A stretch of 64,000 bases of DNA from Aliiglaciecola sp. CAU 1673 (GCF_029223185.1 NZ_JARHUG010000007.1:62001-126000), one strand, 5' to 3'; counted from the first letter of the stretch, positions 39,280 to 51,036 are shown. A program made the numbers and translations. Notes: a model not told the origin generated them from the sequence alone.

Positions 39280-39296
39280 AGCAAAGGGAGTGCCAA
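39280..39296 (-). promoter_or_regulatory. Sigma-54 promoter of the fliE operon
   Basis: On the reverse strand TGGCAC (39295-39290), five bases, then TTGC (39284-39281) and T. This is a perfect match to the -24/-12 consensus. The start of transcription would be near 39270, about 45 bases before the fliE GTG. Activation by FlrC or FlrA is expected. Confidence 0.9.
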
Positions 39297-39573
39297 ACTT
39301 AATTTTCTTTAATATTCAATAAGTTAAAAATTCATCTAGGCGTGTGACGGGAATTTGGCGGAGCGCTGGTGAGCCAGCAGGTGCGAGAAAGGTACAGGAA
39401 TTGAATAGGGAGAGCTCAGGAGAGGCCTTCGTAGCCGCGGCATACAAGCAAAAATAGAAACGGGGCAGATTGACTACCCCTTTTTGTATCGGCACCTTTA
39501 CTTATCTATCGCAGCTGCTGCAGTGTTGCTGCTATGCAGGTAGAGCTGCGCTGGAACCGCTAAGCGGGTACAG
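39297..39573. other. Intergenic region between flrC and the fliE promoter
   Basis: About 280 bases without a gene. The part next to the promoter (39300-39335) is AT-rich and could hold activator sites. A weak GGGG-N11-CCCC hairpin with T5 (39461-39485) might end the flrBC transcript. A 17-base stretch just after the flrC stop (AGCTGCGCTGGAACC, around 39543) is a near copy of the end of flrC itself (39570-39584). Confidence 0.5.
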
Positions 39574-40938
39574 CTACGCTGGAACCTCAATTCCGACCTC
39601 TCGCATTTTTGCCAACTTATAGCGCAAGGTCCGTGGACTGATCCCCAGTTTATCAGCCACCTCTTTGCGACTCCCCTGGCACGCTTTCAGTGTATCCAGA
39701 ATAATCTGGTGCTCTTGATGCTGTAGTTCTTGTCCTAGGCGACCCGCGTCTGCTTCAGCATAATCCAAGGAAGCCGCTGAGTTTGGCTGATGGGAGGAAA
39801 ACTCGTTGGACAAATCCTGCTCAAGTAATAAATCGGCGCTATCAATTTTCCCGTCCATAGCCAGAATTAAAGCGCGCTGGATCACGTTTTCCAACTCACG
39901 CACGTTGCCAGGCCAGCTATATTGCATCATCTTGTTTTTCGCGGCAGCGGTCAGCGTAGGGATGCTGAATCCCTGACGCTGGCAATGACGTTCAATTAAG
40001 TGCTGCGCCAATGGAATGATGTCACCAGGACGTTGTGACAGCGGTGACCAGGTCAGCGGAAACACATTAAGACGATAATATAAGTCTTCCCTAAATGTGC
40101 CTTTTTGCACTGCCTGACGAAGATCTCTGTTACTGGTCGCTAACACCCGAACATCCAGGCTGACGGTTTTGCGGCTGCCCAGACGTTCCACTTCTTTTTC
40201 CTGCAGTACACGCAACAACTTTGCCTGGAGAGATAAATCCATTTCGGTGATTTCATCCAGCAGCAAGGTGCCACCCTGTGCTTGTTCAAACTTGCCTGGG
40301 CAGGCTTGCACAGCACCGGTGAAGGCTCCTTTTTCATAGCCAAATAGTGTCGCTTCCAGCATATTTTCGGGGATCGCAGCACAGTTAATGGCCACAAAAG
40401 GCCCGTCAATGCGACTGGATTGATCATGAATATAGCGGGCCAACACTTCCTTACCGGAACCACTGGGACCAAGTACCATCACTGTTGCGTCAGATCTGGC
40501 TACCCTTTTGGCAAGGTCGAGCAACTTTTGGCTACTGGGGTCACCCACCACCGGCGTGCAGGATTCTACCTTTTGCGCCGGCGCGTAACGTCCGACCAGG
40601 TTTAGTAACACCTGCGGTGCAAAGGGCTTGGCCAGATAATCAGTAGCGCCATCGCGCATAGCCTGTACAGCATCGTTAATGGTGGCATAGGCCGTCATTA
40701 ACAGTACTGGCAGGTTAGGGAATTTGTTTTTAATGCTGCGCAGCAAAGACAGACCCGACATCTGCCCCATCTGAATATCGCTGACCACGAGATCAACGTT
40801 TTCGTTGCCGAGCATGGCCATGGCCGTCTCAGCACAGTCAGCCTGCAGGATTTCGTAACCGCCGAGTAACAAGGTATCAACCAATGCCTCGCGCAGACCG
40901 GCATCATCTTCAACTATTAGAATTCTACTGGTACTCAT
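39574..40938 (-). CDS. flrC: Two-component sigma-54 activator FlrC (FleR)
   Basis: A 454-residue response regulator that activates mid-level flagellar sigma-54 promoters. The receiver domain has the phospho-acceptor Asp54 (VVSDIQMG). The AAA+ domain has Walker A GPSGSGKE at 157-164 and the sigma-54 contact loop GAFTGA at 204-209. The C-terminal Fis-type helix-turn-helix is KEVADKLGISPRTLRYKLAKM. It follows flrB by three bases and is presumably phosphorylated by it. Confidence 0.95.
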   Translation of the reverse strand: MSTSRILIVEDDAGLREALVDTLLLGGYEILQADCAETAMAMLGNENVDLVVSDIQMGQMSGLSLLRSIKNKFPNLPVLLMTAYATINDAVQAMRDGATDYLAKPFAPQVLLNLVGRYAPAQKVESCTPVVGDPSSQKLLDLAKRVARSDATVMVLGPSGSGKEVLARYIHDQSSRIDGPFVAINCAAIPENMLEATLFGYEKGAFTGAVQACPGKFEQAQGGTLLLDEITEMDLSLQAKLLRVLQEKEVERLGSRKTVSLDVRVLATSNRDLRQAVQKGTFREDLYYRLNVFPLTWSPLSQRPGDIIPLAQHLIERHCQRQGFSIPTLTAAAKNKMMQYSWPGNVRELENVIQRALILAMDGKIDSADLLLEQDLSNEFSSHQPNSAASLDYAEADAGRLGQELQHQEHQIILDTLKACQGSRKEVADKLGISPRTLRYKLAKMREVGIEVPA

Positions 40939-40941
40939 AAC

Positions 40942-42045
40942 TTAACTCCTCGAGCCGCTGACTATGGCCCGACTGGGCTTTGCTTCGCTGTGAATCGGTA
41001 AATGGATCTCAAAACGTGCCCCACCTTGGTCAATATTCATGGCTTTGACACTGCCATGATGAGATTGAGCAACCGCCTTAACGACCGCCAAACCAAGTCC
41101 CGTTCCCTGACTCTTGGTAGTAAAGAAAGGATCCCAGATATGGGATAACTGTTTACTTGGGATCCCCGGACCGTTGTCACTGACCGAGAGCACCACCACG
41201 TTGCCGCTCGCCTTACCACGGGCTGCTTGTAATTGGATTACACAGCCCTGAGGGTTAGCTTGCAGGCTATTATGAATAAGATTTTGTAGGGCGCTGGCTA
41301 GCGCCGTTTTATTGCCAAGCACCAGAATATCAGGCTCGGGCAAATTCAACTCAAGTCTGGCAGAGCGAGCGGTTAGCATGGCTTCTGCCCCAGCCTCTAC
41401 TTCGAGCATTAAACTTTGTAATGAAAGTTCACAGACAACCTGACTATCGCCACTTTTAGCGAACAGCAGCATATCGTTCACTTGCTGCTCCAAATCCTTC
41501 AATCTGGCCATCAACTTATCTGCAAACTGCTCGCGGGAAGCTTCACGTAAGGTTAAGTTCTGAAGATTGGCGCCATAGAGCATAGCGGCGGACAGCGGAG
41601 TGCGAATTTGGTGAGCCAGCGAAGCAACCATTTTGCCCAGTGAGGACAGTTTCTGCATATGGCTCAGCTGCTGCTGCAAACGGCGCGTTTCGGTCAGGTC
41701 AGTCAATACAATCAACTGCCCCGGTTCAAGCTCAAGCGGCGTGATGGACAACTTTACCTTGCGGCCATCATGCAGCGACACTTCATGGCCATCATCCGCT
41801 CGGGGTTTAAAGGAACGTTTAATGATGGTTCGCCAAAACTCGCCTTCGAGAGGCTCCCCCAGCATATCGATCGCAACCTGATTGGCCTGACGCACCGCAC
41901 CGCTGCCATCCACTACCACTACACCGGCAGGCATTACCTCGAGCAAATGCTCAAGACGAGATGCCTGCTGTTGCAAATTTAATATATCGCTTCCCACGCT
42001 TTGATGGGAAAACTGGGATGGATTGTGATGTTCAGCAGGTGCCAT
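40942..42045 (-). CDS. flrB: Flagellar sensor histidine kinase FlrB (FleS)
   Basis: A 367-residue soluble kinase with a PAS domain (about 25-115) and a HisKA domain with the phospho-accepting His145 (SLAHQIRTPLSAA). The ATPase domain follows, with N and G boxes (NLIHNSLQANP, SDNGPGIP, GTGLGLAVVKAVAQSH). No membrane helix, so it senses something inside the cell. GAGGG is five bases before the ATG. A sigma-54 promoter lies about 50 bases upstream. Confidence 0.95.
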   Translation of the reverse strand: MAPAEHHNPSQFSHQSVGSDILNLQQQASRLEHLLEVMPAGVVVVDGSGAVRQANQVAIDMLGEPLEGEFWRTIIKRSFKPRADDGHEVSLHDGRKVKLSITPLELEPGQLIVLTDLTETRRLQQQLSHMQKLSSLGKMVASLAHQIRTPLSAAMLYGANLQNLTLREASREQFADKLMARLKDLEQQVNDMLLFAKSGDSQVVCELSLQSLMLEVEAGAEAMLTARSARLELNLPEPDILVLGNKTALASALQNLIHNSLQANPQGCVIQLQAARGKASGNVVVLSVSDNGPGIPSKQLSHIWDPFFTTKSQGTGLGLAVVKAVAQSHHGSVKAMNIDQGGARFEIHLPIHSEAKPSRAIVSGSRS

Positions 42046-42093
42046 AGGACCCTCATGTCAAAACTTGGACTAACTAGATCGACACAAGGACAT

Positions 42094-42112
42094 AAGCAGG
42101 GACTATGCCAAC
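42094..42112 (-). promoter_or_regulatory. Sigma-54 promoter of flrBC
   Basis: Reverse strand TGGCAT (42110-42105), five bases, then CTGC (42099-42096). The invariant GG and GC are separated by exactly ten bases. One base in each box differs from consensus. FlrA is the expected activator, as in Vibrio. Confidence 0.7.
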
Positions 42113-42203
42113 GCATTTTCCCTATATTTTTCAATTAATTAGTTTAATTATTTAGGCGCCGGAAAAATGACGCCATAGGAGGGAGAGTTGAAAAAAGGCT
42201 ATA

Positions 42204-43676
42204 TCAGCCTTCTTCCCCTTCTTTGGAAAGCTCATATTTACGCATTTTTTCCACCAGCGTGGTGCGGCGCATTCCCAGCACTTCCGCAGCCCGAGCAACA
42301 ACCCACTCCTGCTGCTCTAAGGCTTGCAGGATGAGATTCACTTCAAGTTCCGCCAGGTATTCTTTTAGGTTAAGTCCCTCTTCGGGCAAGGCTGCCTGTC
42401 CTTCTTGCGACGGGGTCATAGATAGCGGCGAGTCATTATCATCCTCTTCAGACTCGTCCTCACTGGAATCGCCAAACAGCGCATTAATCGCTTCACGCTC
42501 AAGCAACTCTTCTGGGTAATCCGGTTTGTAGGGGTCAACTTCCAGATGCTGATATTTAGCGGGCAAATCGCCCACATCCACTAACTTACCTGGATAGAGA
42601 ATAATCAATCGCTCAACCAGGTTTGACAGTTCCCTGACATTCCCTGCCCAGCGATGATCCATCAATGACAATAGCGCCGATTCGGTAAACTTTACCGAGC
42701 GACCGGTTTCGTTCTGGGCCCGTGATACTAATTCTTGCAGTAGCAGTGGAATATCGTCGCGACGCTCCCGTAAGGGTGGGTTTTCAATCGGGAATACGTT
42801 GAGGCGATAGAAGAGATCTTCACGGAATTTGCCCTCCTCAATCATCAATTCCAGATCTCTGTGAGTAGCAGCCACGATCCGCACATCACACTTAATAGGC
42901 TTCACCCCACCGACTCGCTCGTAGGTGCGCTCCTGCAATACGCGCAATAATTTGACTTGCATTTGCAGCGGCATATCACCTATTTCGTCGAGAAACAGCG
43001 TGCCGCCTTCGGCCAACTCGAAACGCCCTTTGCGCGTACCAACGGCGCCGGTAAAGGCGCCTTTTTCATGGCCAAAAAGCTCGCTTTCCAGCAGTTCGCC
43101 AGGAATTGCACCACAGTTGACCGGTATAAAAGGACCGTCTTTGCGGTTGGATAAATAATGGATATTGCGCGCAACCACTTCTTTGCCGGTGCCGGACTCG
43201 CCCAATACCAATACGTTGGCATCTGTAGGGGCAACCTGTTCAATCAGCATGCGCACATGCTGTATGCCCTGGCTTTTGCCAATCAGGCTGCGGAATAATT
43301 TAGTCTGATTTTGCGCTTGATGTTCGCTGGTCGGCTTTTGCCGCAAGTATTCCTGACAGCGATGCAACATCTGGGTTAGGACAGGATAAGTGACAGGCTC
43401 ACTGACATGCCCCACCAGATTACCAGGGTGTTTCTCCTCGCCATGAAGACTACCAACCAAAACAAAAGGCTGGGCTGCAAAGCCTTTGAGTATACTGCTA
43501 AGGGAATCGACGGATTCACCATCGAGTATGGCGCAGTCGTAAGGACCGTCCTTGCTGAGAAGAGGCGTTACTTCTTGTGGATCACAACAATGGGCATCCT
43601 CACCCATAAAGGTAAGGATGGTCTGTAGACTTATCCGGCGAGACTCTGTCCCGCTGATAATCAAAATTTTCCCCAT
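42204..43676 (-). CDS. flrA: Flagellar master regulator FlrA (FleQ family)
   Basis: A 490-residue sigma-54 activator at the top of the polar flagellar hierarchy. The N-terminal FleQ-type receiver-like domain is followed by LFRSLIG at 127-133, whose Arg129 lies in the region where FleQ proteins bind cyclic di-GMP. Walker A GESGTGKE is at 159-166, with an Arg-Asn pair at 170-171, and GAFTGA is at 206-211. The C-terminal Fis domain has [20 protein letters not shown]. The ATG at 43676 is preferred over a longer frame to 43709. It is followed by flrBC on the same strand. Confidence 0.96.
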   Translation of the reverse strand: MGKILIISGTESRRISLQTILTFMGEDAHCCDPQEVTPLLSKDGPYDCAILDGESVDSLSSILKGFAAQPFVLVGSLHGEEKHPGNLVGHVSEPVTYPVLTQMLHRCQEYLRQKPTSEHQAQNQTKLFRSLIGKSQGIQHVRMLIEQVAPTDANVLVLGESGTGKEVVARNIHYLSNRKDGPFIPVNCGAIPGELLESELFGHEKGAFTGAVGTRKGRFELAEGGTLFLDEIGDMPLQMQVKLLRVLQERTYERVGGVKPIKCDVRIVAATHRDLELMIEEGKFREDLFYRLNVFPIENPPLRERRDDIPLLLQELVSRAQNETGRSVKFTESALLSLMDHRWAGNVRELSNLVERLIILYPGKLVDVGDLPAKYQHLEVDPYKPDYPEELLEREAINALFGDSSEDESEEDDNDSPLSMTPSQEGQAALPEEGLNLKEYLAELEVNLILQALEQQEWVVARAAEVLGMRRTTLVEKMRKYELSKEGEEG

Positions 43677-43995
43677 TAACTCGCGACCTCTAAGTTGCCG
43701 AACAACCATGCGGATTGACTGTTGTCACTTCCCAACCTGGTGCCGGCACGCCTAACGACTTGTTACGCCTAATATTTTCCTCCTCGCGTTGGCACGGGAG
43801 GGGTTGCTTCTGGATTTTAACCTTTCAGCGCACATTAGCAACCAGCTATCACTGCTTGCGTGCCAAGCGACATCTGAAATGCACAAAATTCAGACATCCC
43901 GGAGGCAATTTTATCGACGAAAGTCGACAAAGTTCGCCGCCATCAGTCACAATAGCCACAGAATCTTTATTGCACTAACTAGCGAATTATCATCA
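43677..43995. other. Divergent intergenic region between flrA and the kdsD-like gene
   Basis: About 320 bases without a supportable gene, assuming the isomerase starts at 43996. It must hold the promoters of both flrA and the isomerase gene, but I cannot point to convincing boxes. A TGGCAC and TTGC pair near 43790-43807 has the wrong spacing for sigma-54. Confidence 0.45.
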
Positions 43996-44922
43996 GTGAA
44001 TTACCAAGCGATCGCTCAAGAAGTCTTCGAGATCGAAGCCCAGGCGGTAAAGGCGCTGTCTGACAGGCTTAATCCGGACTTTTCCCGCGCTATCGACATT
44101 ATCCTCAATGCCAAAGGGCGTGTGGTGGTCTGTGGCATGGGTAAATCCGGCATTATCGGCAAGAAGATTGCCGCGACCTTTGCCAGCACCGGTACCCCTA
44201 GCTTCTTTATGCATCCGGGAGAAGCCTACCATGGCGACCTTGGCATGATTGCCAAAGAAGATGTGTTTATCGCCATCTCCAATTCCGGAGAAACCGATGA
44301 GGTAGTCAAACTCCTGCCCTTTATTAAAGAGAATGGCAATGTGCTGATTGGCATGACTGGCGAGGCCGGCTCCAGCTTGGCCAATGCTGCTGATGTTGTC
44401 CTCGATGTTGGTGTAGATAAAGAGGCGTGCCCACTGCAGTTGGCCCCCACCGCATCTACCACGGCTACATTGGCGATGGGCGATGCCCTGGCAGTCACCT
44501 TAATGAAAGTCCGTGATTTTCAACCTGAAGAATTTGCACGCTTCCATCCGGGTGGCAGCCTGGGTCGCCGTCTGCTGGCCAGGGTCAAAGATGAAATGGT
44601 GCAGCACAATCTGCCCCTTATCGCTCAGGATGCCAGCTTTGCCGAAGTGGTAGATTCCATTACCCGTGGACAGTTGGGCATCGCGGTAGTCGATTCAGAA
44701 AGTGGCTATGGCATTGTTACCGATGGTGACATACGTCGGGCCTTTGCCAAGTTCCGTAAAGATGTTTTTGATTTCACGGCCAAGGAAATGATGACCCTGA
44801 ATCCCAAGAGTATCGACGTTAACGCCAAGATGGCGGATGCCTTTGCCATTATGGAAACCCGGCATATCACTTCATTGCTGGTTCTGGAAGAGGGCCGGTT
44901 GGTAGGTATAGTGAAGAAGTAA
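43996..44922 (+). CDS. kdsD: KdsD/KpsF-type sugar-phosphate isomerase
   Basis: A 308-residue protein of the D-arabinose 5-phosphate isomerase family, which feeds Kdo synthesis. The SIS domain has VCGMGKSGIIGKKIAATFASTG and AISNSGETDEVVKLLP, then the PGGSLGRRLL signature, and a tandem CBS pair with IAVVDSESGYGIVTDGDIRRAF. The start is taken as GTG at 43996, where similarity begins; the frame is open far upstream to 43789 but reads as non-homologous sequence. It is alone, without kdsC or lpt genes, next to flagellar genes. Its exact substrate is therefore uncertain. Confidence 0.88.
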   Translation: MNYQAIAQEVFEIEAQAVKALSDRLNPDFSRAIDIILNAKGRVVVCGMGKSGIIGKKIAATFASTGTPSFFMHPGEAYHGDLGMIAKEDVFIAISNSGETDEVVKLLPFIKENGNVLIGMTGEAGSSLANAADVVLDVGVDKEACPLQLAPTASTTATLAMGDALAVTLMKVRDFQPEEFARFHPGGSLGRRLLARVKDEMVQHNLPLIAQDASFAEVVDSITRGQLGIAVVDSESGYGIVTDGDIRRAFAKFRKDVFDFTAKEMMTLNPKSIDVNAKMADAFAIMETRHITSLLVLEEGRLVGIVKK

Positions 44923-44941
44923 ATTCCAGCCCAAAAACAAT

Positions 44942-44962
44942 AAAGCCGCGGATCGCGGCTTT
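44942..44962. terminator. Bidirectional terminator between kdsD and a convergent flagellin
   Basis: AAAGCCGCG (44942-44950), loop GAT and CGCGGCTTT (44954-44962), a perfect nine-pair stem with A residues before it. It serves both convergent genes. Confidence 0.85.
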
Positions 44963-44984
44963 ACAGACCAAAATCAGTGCACCA

Positions 44985-45773
44985 TTAATCCAGCAAGGAT
45001 AGCACTTGTGCTCTCTGGATATTGGCTTGAGCCTGGACTGCGATACTACCCTGGCCGAGAATATCATTGGCGGCTCTTTGCGCCGTCGCCGCAGCAAAGT
45101 CAGTGTCTGCTATACGAGAACGCGCTGCGGCCTGACTTTCCCCCTGATTACCCAAATTACGAATCGCTGCATCTAAGCGATTCTGACCAGCGCCGAAATT
45201 GGCTCGGATATCATTAACAAAGGTTTGCAGGTTGTCGATTGTACCAAGCGCGCCTTGTGCGCCGGCCTGGTTGGAAATATCGATGCTCTGAAAATTTTGT
45301 GTGGTCAGTTCTGAGGCCACATCGCGAAGCTGAAAAGATTCGTCTTGATCGCCTAGCTGAATATTCACATCCAAATCCTGGTTAAGCAGAGGTACACCGG
45401 CGAAATTGGTATTTTGTACCGTCGTCGATACTTGTTCTTGCAACTGGCTGACTTCCGCTTGCAGCGCCTGCCTATCCCTGTCGGTCAGCGCCCCGTTACC
45501 GGCTTGAATAGACAACTCTCTGATCCGGGAAAACGCGTCGCTTACACCAGCCAAACCACTCTCGGCTGATTGCAGTAAAGAAATACCATCCTGCCCGTTT
45601 TGAATACCTCTTGAGAAGGATTCAATCTGAGATGTCAGACGGTTTGAAATTTGCAGGCCGGCGGCATCGTCTGCGGCACTATTGATGCGTCTGGCGCTGG
45701 CCAACTGCTTCAACAGATTGTTTGTCTTGTCCTGCTGCTGGACGAAGTTAGGAGCATTGCCGTCAATTCGCAT
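44985..45773 (-). CDS. Divergent small flagellin-like protein
   Basis: A 262-residue flagellin. The D1 N-terminal pattern ([25 protein letters not shown]) and the C-terminal pattern (ARSRIADTDFAAATAQRAANDILGQ, ending AQVLSLLD) are both intact, so it is not a fragment. It lacks the usual N-terminal VNTN and LNAQR residues, having MRIDGNAPNFVQQQDKTNN there, and is about 46 residues shorter than the two main flagellins. It lies apart from them, beyond the pseudaminic acid genes. It may be a minor or specialised filament subunit. Not assigned to a named gene. Confidence 0.85.
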   Translation of the reverse strand: MRIDGNAPNFVQQQDKTNNLLKQLASARRINSAADDAAGLQISNRLTSQIESFSRGIQNGQDGISLLQSAESGLAGVSDAFSRIRELSIQAGNGALTDRDRQALQAEVSQLQEQVSTTVQNTNFAGVPLLNQDLDVNIQLGDQDESFQLRDVASELTTQNFQSIDISNQAGAQGALGTIDNLQTFVNDIRANFGAGQNRLDAAIRNLGNQGESQAAARSRIADTDFAAATAQRAANDILGQGSIAVQAQANIQRAQVLSLLD

Positions 45774-45823
45774 AGGTCTCTCCCCGAACGTTTGAGAATG
45801 AATGCATGACCTAAGTTTAGCTT

Positions 45824-45850
45824 TATTCTTCCAGCTTTTCGCATACTTTA
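45824..45850 (-). promoter_or_regulatory. Possible sigma-28 promoter of the small flagellin gene
   Basis: Reverse strand TAAAG (45850-45846), a 14-base spacer and GAAGAATA (45831-45824). The -35 and spacing fit; the -10 is a poor match to GCCGATAA. The start codon lies about 50 bases downstream. Confidence 0.4.
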
Positions 45851-45951
45851 CCGATATATAAGCTGGTAACAGCCATTGTATTTGCCAACATTTTGGCTCG
45901 AACTATGCTTGTTATGAGTTTACTCTAAGGAGATAACACTCTGATGTATAA

Positions 45952-48112
<2,161 letters not shown>

Positions 48113-48116
<4 letters not shown>

Positions 48117-48985
48117 AATTAGGCCTGGGAACGGTTCAGTTCGGGCTCGACTATGGGATTAGCAACAAGGATGGCCAAAGCTCCCTGGAAGAGGCCAAAC
48201 AAGTGGTCCAGGCTTTCTCAAAGGCGGGAGCCAAGGTTATCGATACCTCGGTGCTTTATGGCAATAGTGAAGAGGTGCTGGGTCAGGTTCTGCATGATGC
48301 ACTCCCCCTAAAAATTTGCAGCAAGATTTCTGCTGATACCGATAGCCACGGCAGCGTCGCCGGTCAAATCAAGCAATCCCTGGCCCACTTAAAGCAAACC
48401 AGTATTCATGCCTATTTGGTGCACCAGAGTAAACCACTTTTTGGCCCGCAAGGGACGAGTCGTTACCGGGAATTACAGGCAGCAAAAGAAGCCGGCTTAT
48501 GTAATAAAATTGGCTATTCGGTTTACGATCCCGATGAATTGGCATGGCTTGTTCAACGCTACCCACCGGATATCGTGCAATTGCCCCTGAACTGGTTCGA
48601 CATGCGTTTTGCCCAGCAGGGTTGGCTTCAAAAATTGGCTGATAAGGGAGTAGAAATCCACAGCCGTTCCTTGTTCTTGCAAGGCTTGTTATTGATGCCA
48701 ATTACTGAACTGCCGTCTTTTACCCGGCCTTTTCTACAGCATCTGCAAGCTTACCACCAGGCTGCAGAGCGGGCGGGCATGTCACTATTGGAAGCGGCCC
48801 TTTGCATGAGCACCAAGGTTGATGAAATCTCCGCGTTCGTGCTTGGCTGTCCCAATCTCCAGCAAGCCCAACAAATTCTTGAGGCTTACGCCCGTGTTTT
48901 ACAACAGCCCATGGATTTTTCTGCCTTTGCCTGTGAGGCCGGTGAATTAATTGACCCAAGATTGTGGCCAAAGACTCAAGCTTAG
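48113..48985 (+). CDS. Aldo/keto reductase in the pseudaminic acid operon
   Basis: A 290-residue aldo/keto reductase without signal peptide. The catalytic tetrad reads Asp44 (VIDTSVLYG), Tyr49, Lys71 (CSKIS) and His104 (LVHQSK). It overlaps pseC by four bases, so it belongs to the same operon, but the six-step pseudaminic acid pathway needs no such enzyme. It could reduce a keto group on the sugar or on an N-acyl precursor. This role is inferred from position only. The family assignment is firm. Confidence 0.88.
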
Positions 48986-49030
48986 TTTCTCCGCTGCCGA
49001 TATAACGGCATAGTCTGAAGTGAGTAGTCT

Positions 49031-49747
49031 ATGATCCTCGCCATTTTACAAGCACGCATGTCATCTTCCCGTTTGCCCGGCAAAGTCATGATGGACCTAT
49101 TAGGCAAGCCTATGATTTTAAGGCAGATTGAACGTATTGAGCGCAGCCATCTGATAGACAAACTGATTGTTGCCACCAGCACAGAACCCAGCGATGATGG
49201 TTTAGCCAAGCTTTGCGAAGATCACAATGTCCCGTGCGCCAGGGGCAGCCTCAAAGATGTGTTAGATCGCTTCTATCAGGCCGCCAGCGGCTATCATCCA
49301 GAACATGTGGTGCGTTTGACCGCAGACTGTCCGCTGGCAGACGCCAATGTGATTGACGGGGTTATTCGAAAGCATCTGCAGGTTGGCAGCGATTACTGCA
49401 GCAATGTGTGCCCTCCTACTTTTCCTGACGGTTTAGATGTGGAAGTGATGACCTATGATGCATTGGTAAGATCGCATTCACAGGCCAACTCTGACCGATA
49501 CAGAGAGCATGTCACTTTATATATGCGCGAGCATGCAGAGCTGTTCCATTTGGCCAACCTGAGTCACGATTCAGATCTTTCAAAATTGCGCTGGACAGTG
49601 GATTACCCGGAAGATTTGCAATTAGTCAGGCAAATATTCAGTGCACTCTATCCGCAGAATCCCGCATTTGATTTTCAGAATGTACTTGCTTTACTCAGAA
49701 CCCATCCAGAGTGGCAACAACTTAACCAAGCATATGTGGTGGTATAA
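49031..49747 (+). CDS. SpsF-type cytidylyltransferase, probable nonulosonate-activating enzyme
   Basis: A 238-residue nucleotidyltransferase of the SpsF (COG1861) type. The nucleotide-binding start ILQARMSSSRLPGKVM is clear, followed by VVRLTADCPLADANVID and the RWTVDYPEDLQLVRQIF segment near the end. The canonical activating enzyme PseF is of the NeuA type; no such gene is present here, so this protein probably makes the CMP-sugar in its place. It starts 45 bases after the reductase gene and ends two bases before the next gene. Confidence 0.82.
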   Translation: MILAILQARMSSSRLPGKVMMDLLGKPMILRQIERIERSHLIDKLIVATSTEPSDDGLAKLCEDHNVPCARGSLKDVLDRFYQAASGYHPEHVVRLTADCPLADANVIDGVIRKHLQVGSDYCSNVCPPTFPDGLDVEVMTYDALVRSHSQANSDRYREHVTLYMREHAELFHLANLSHDSDLSKLRWTVDYPEDLQLVRQIFSALYPQNPAFDFQNVLALLRTHPEWQQLNQAYVVV

Positions 49748-49749
49748 AC

Positions 49750-51036
49750 ATGAGCTTATCGTTCAATAATTCCAATCAGTTTTTGCAAAGGGCGCTTAAG
49801 AGTATTCCCATCGCCTCGCAGACATTTAGCAAAAGCATTTTGTCTTTGCCAAACGGCGCTGCACCACTGTTCGCAGAACGCGCCCATGGCGCCTATTTGT
49901 GGGATATTGATGACAACCGCTATATGGATTTTGTCAGCAGCTTGCTGTGCATAAGCCTTGGGTATGCCGACGAAGACGTTAACGCTGCCGTTGCCCAGCA
50001 ACTTAACAACGGCACTATCTTCAGCTTACCCCACCGTTTGGAAACGGAGGTGGCAGAGCTGCTGATCGAACTTATCCCCTGTGCACAGATGGTACGTTTT
50101 GGTAAAAACGGCTCAGATGCCACATCAGCAGCCATTCGCCTGGCCCGCGCCCATACCGGCAAAGAAGCCATTGGTGTGTGCGGTTACCATGGCTGGCACG
50201 ACTGGTATATCGGCTCTACCACCCGAGACCTCGGCGTGCCCAGCGCAGTCAAGGCCCTGACCCATAAGTTTGGCTACAACGATCTGGCCTCTTTTGAAAA
50301 GCTGATGGCCGAACAAGGCGATACGCTTGCCGCTATTATCATGGAGCCGATGAACCTGAGTTACCCGGCTCCGGGTTTTCTGGAGACCATCCGCGAAGAA
50401 ACTCGCAAGCGCGGTATCGTCTTGGTGTTTGATGAAACCATCACCGGCTTTCGCTATTCCCTTGGCGGGGCCCAAGCATTGTTTGGCGTGACGCCAGATC
50501 TGGCCACCTTTGGCAAGGGCATGGCTAATGGCTTCCCTTTAAGCGCTGTAGTAGGCAGGGAAGATATTATGAGAAGGATGGAGGATATCTTCTTCTCCGG
50601 CACTTTTGGCGGTGAAACCCTCTCGCTGGCAGCAGCCAAAGCCTGTATCCAAAAACTAAAACGGGAAAATGTCGCCGAACACTTTGTGCAGATGGGTACC
50701 ATGCTGCTCGACGGTTTGAATAAACTGATTGAAAAACACGGTGTCGGTGATTGGGTAAAAACCTGTGGTCATCCCAGTTGGAGTTTTTGTTTGTTTAACC
50801 GTCCCGGCGTGGATGCCATGTTGCTGAAATCGGTATTTTTACAGGAAATGATCGCCCGCGATGTGTTAATACTGGGCAGCCACAATATCAACTTCTCCCA
50901 CAAGACTGAGCATATTCAGCAACTTCTGGATACTTACGATACCGTGTTGCCACTGTTGGCCTCCTGGGATAGCGATCAGGCACTTAAGCAGGCACTTCGA
51001 GGTGAGCCCTTAAAGCCGGTATTCCAGGTGCGTTAA
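49750..51036 (+). CDS. Class-III PLP aminotransferase (glutamate-1-semialdehyde mutase-like)
   Basis: A 428-residue aminotransferase of the GSA-aminomutase group. PLP residues can be seen: GSDATSAAIRLARAHTG, the YHGWHDWY segment, FDETITGFR near 228 and the Schiff-base Lys256 (TFGKGMANGFP). It is not the heme-pathway HemL: the N-terminus differs and the context is sugar synthesis. It would add or move an amino group on a sugar or on a small acid that is later attached. Tightly packed between the cytidylyltransferase and pseG genes (2-base gap and 1-base overlap). Confidence 0.85.
   Translation: MSLSFNNSNQFLQRALKSIPIASQTFSKSILSLPNGAAPLFAERAHGAYLWDIDDNRYMDFVSSLLCISLGYADEDVNAAVAQQLNNGTIFSLPHRLETEVAELLIELIPCAQMVRFGKNGSDATSAAIRLARAHTGKEAIGVCGYHGWHDWYIGSTTRDLGVPSAVKALTHKFGYNDLASFEKLMAEQGDTLAAIIMEPMNLSYPAPGFLETIREETRKRGIVLVFDETITGFRYSLGGAQALFGVTPDLATFGKGMANGFPLSAVVGREDIMRRMEDIFFSGTFGGETLSLAAAKACIQKLKRENVAEHFVQMGTMLLDGLNKLIEKHGVGDWVKTCGHPSWSFCLFNRPGVDAMLLKSVFLQEMIARDVLILGSHNINFSHKTEHIQQLLDTYDTVLPLLASWDSDQALKQALRGEPLKPVFQVR

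Noticed and set aside
39461-39485. Strong terminator of flrC
   Set aside because: Only four or five pairs with an 11-base loop; noted as weak within the intergenic entry.
43790-43807. Sigma-54 promoter for kdsD (TGGCAC and TTGC)
   Set aside because: Eight bases separate the boxes where five are needed, so the GG and GC are three bases too far apart.
44985-45773. Truncated flagellin pseudogene
   Set aside because: Both terminal coiled-coil regions are complete and the frame is open, so it looks functional though divergent.
49750-51036. hemL (glutamate-1-semialdehyde aminomutase of heme synthesis)
   Set aside because: The fold fits, but the N-terminus and overlap-bound place in a nonulosonate operon do not.
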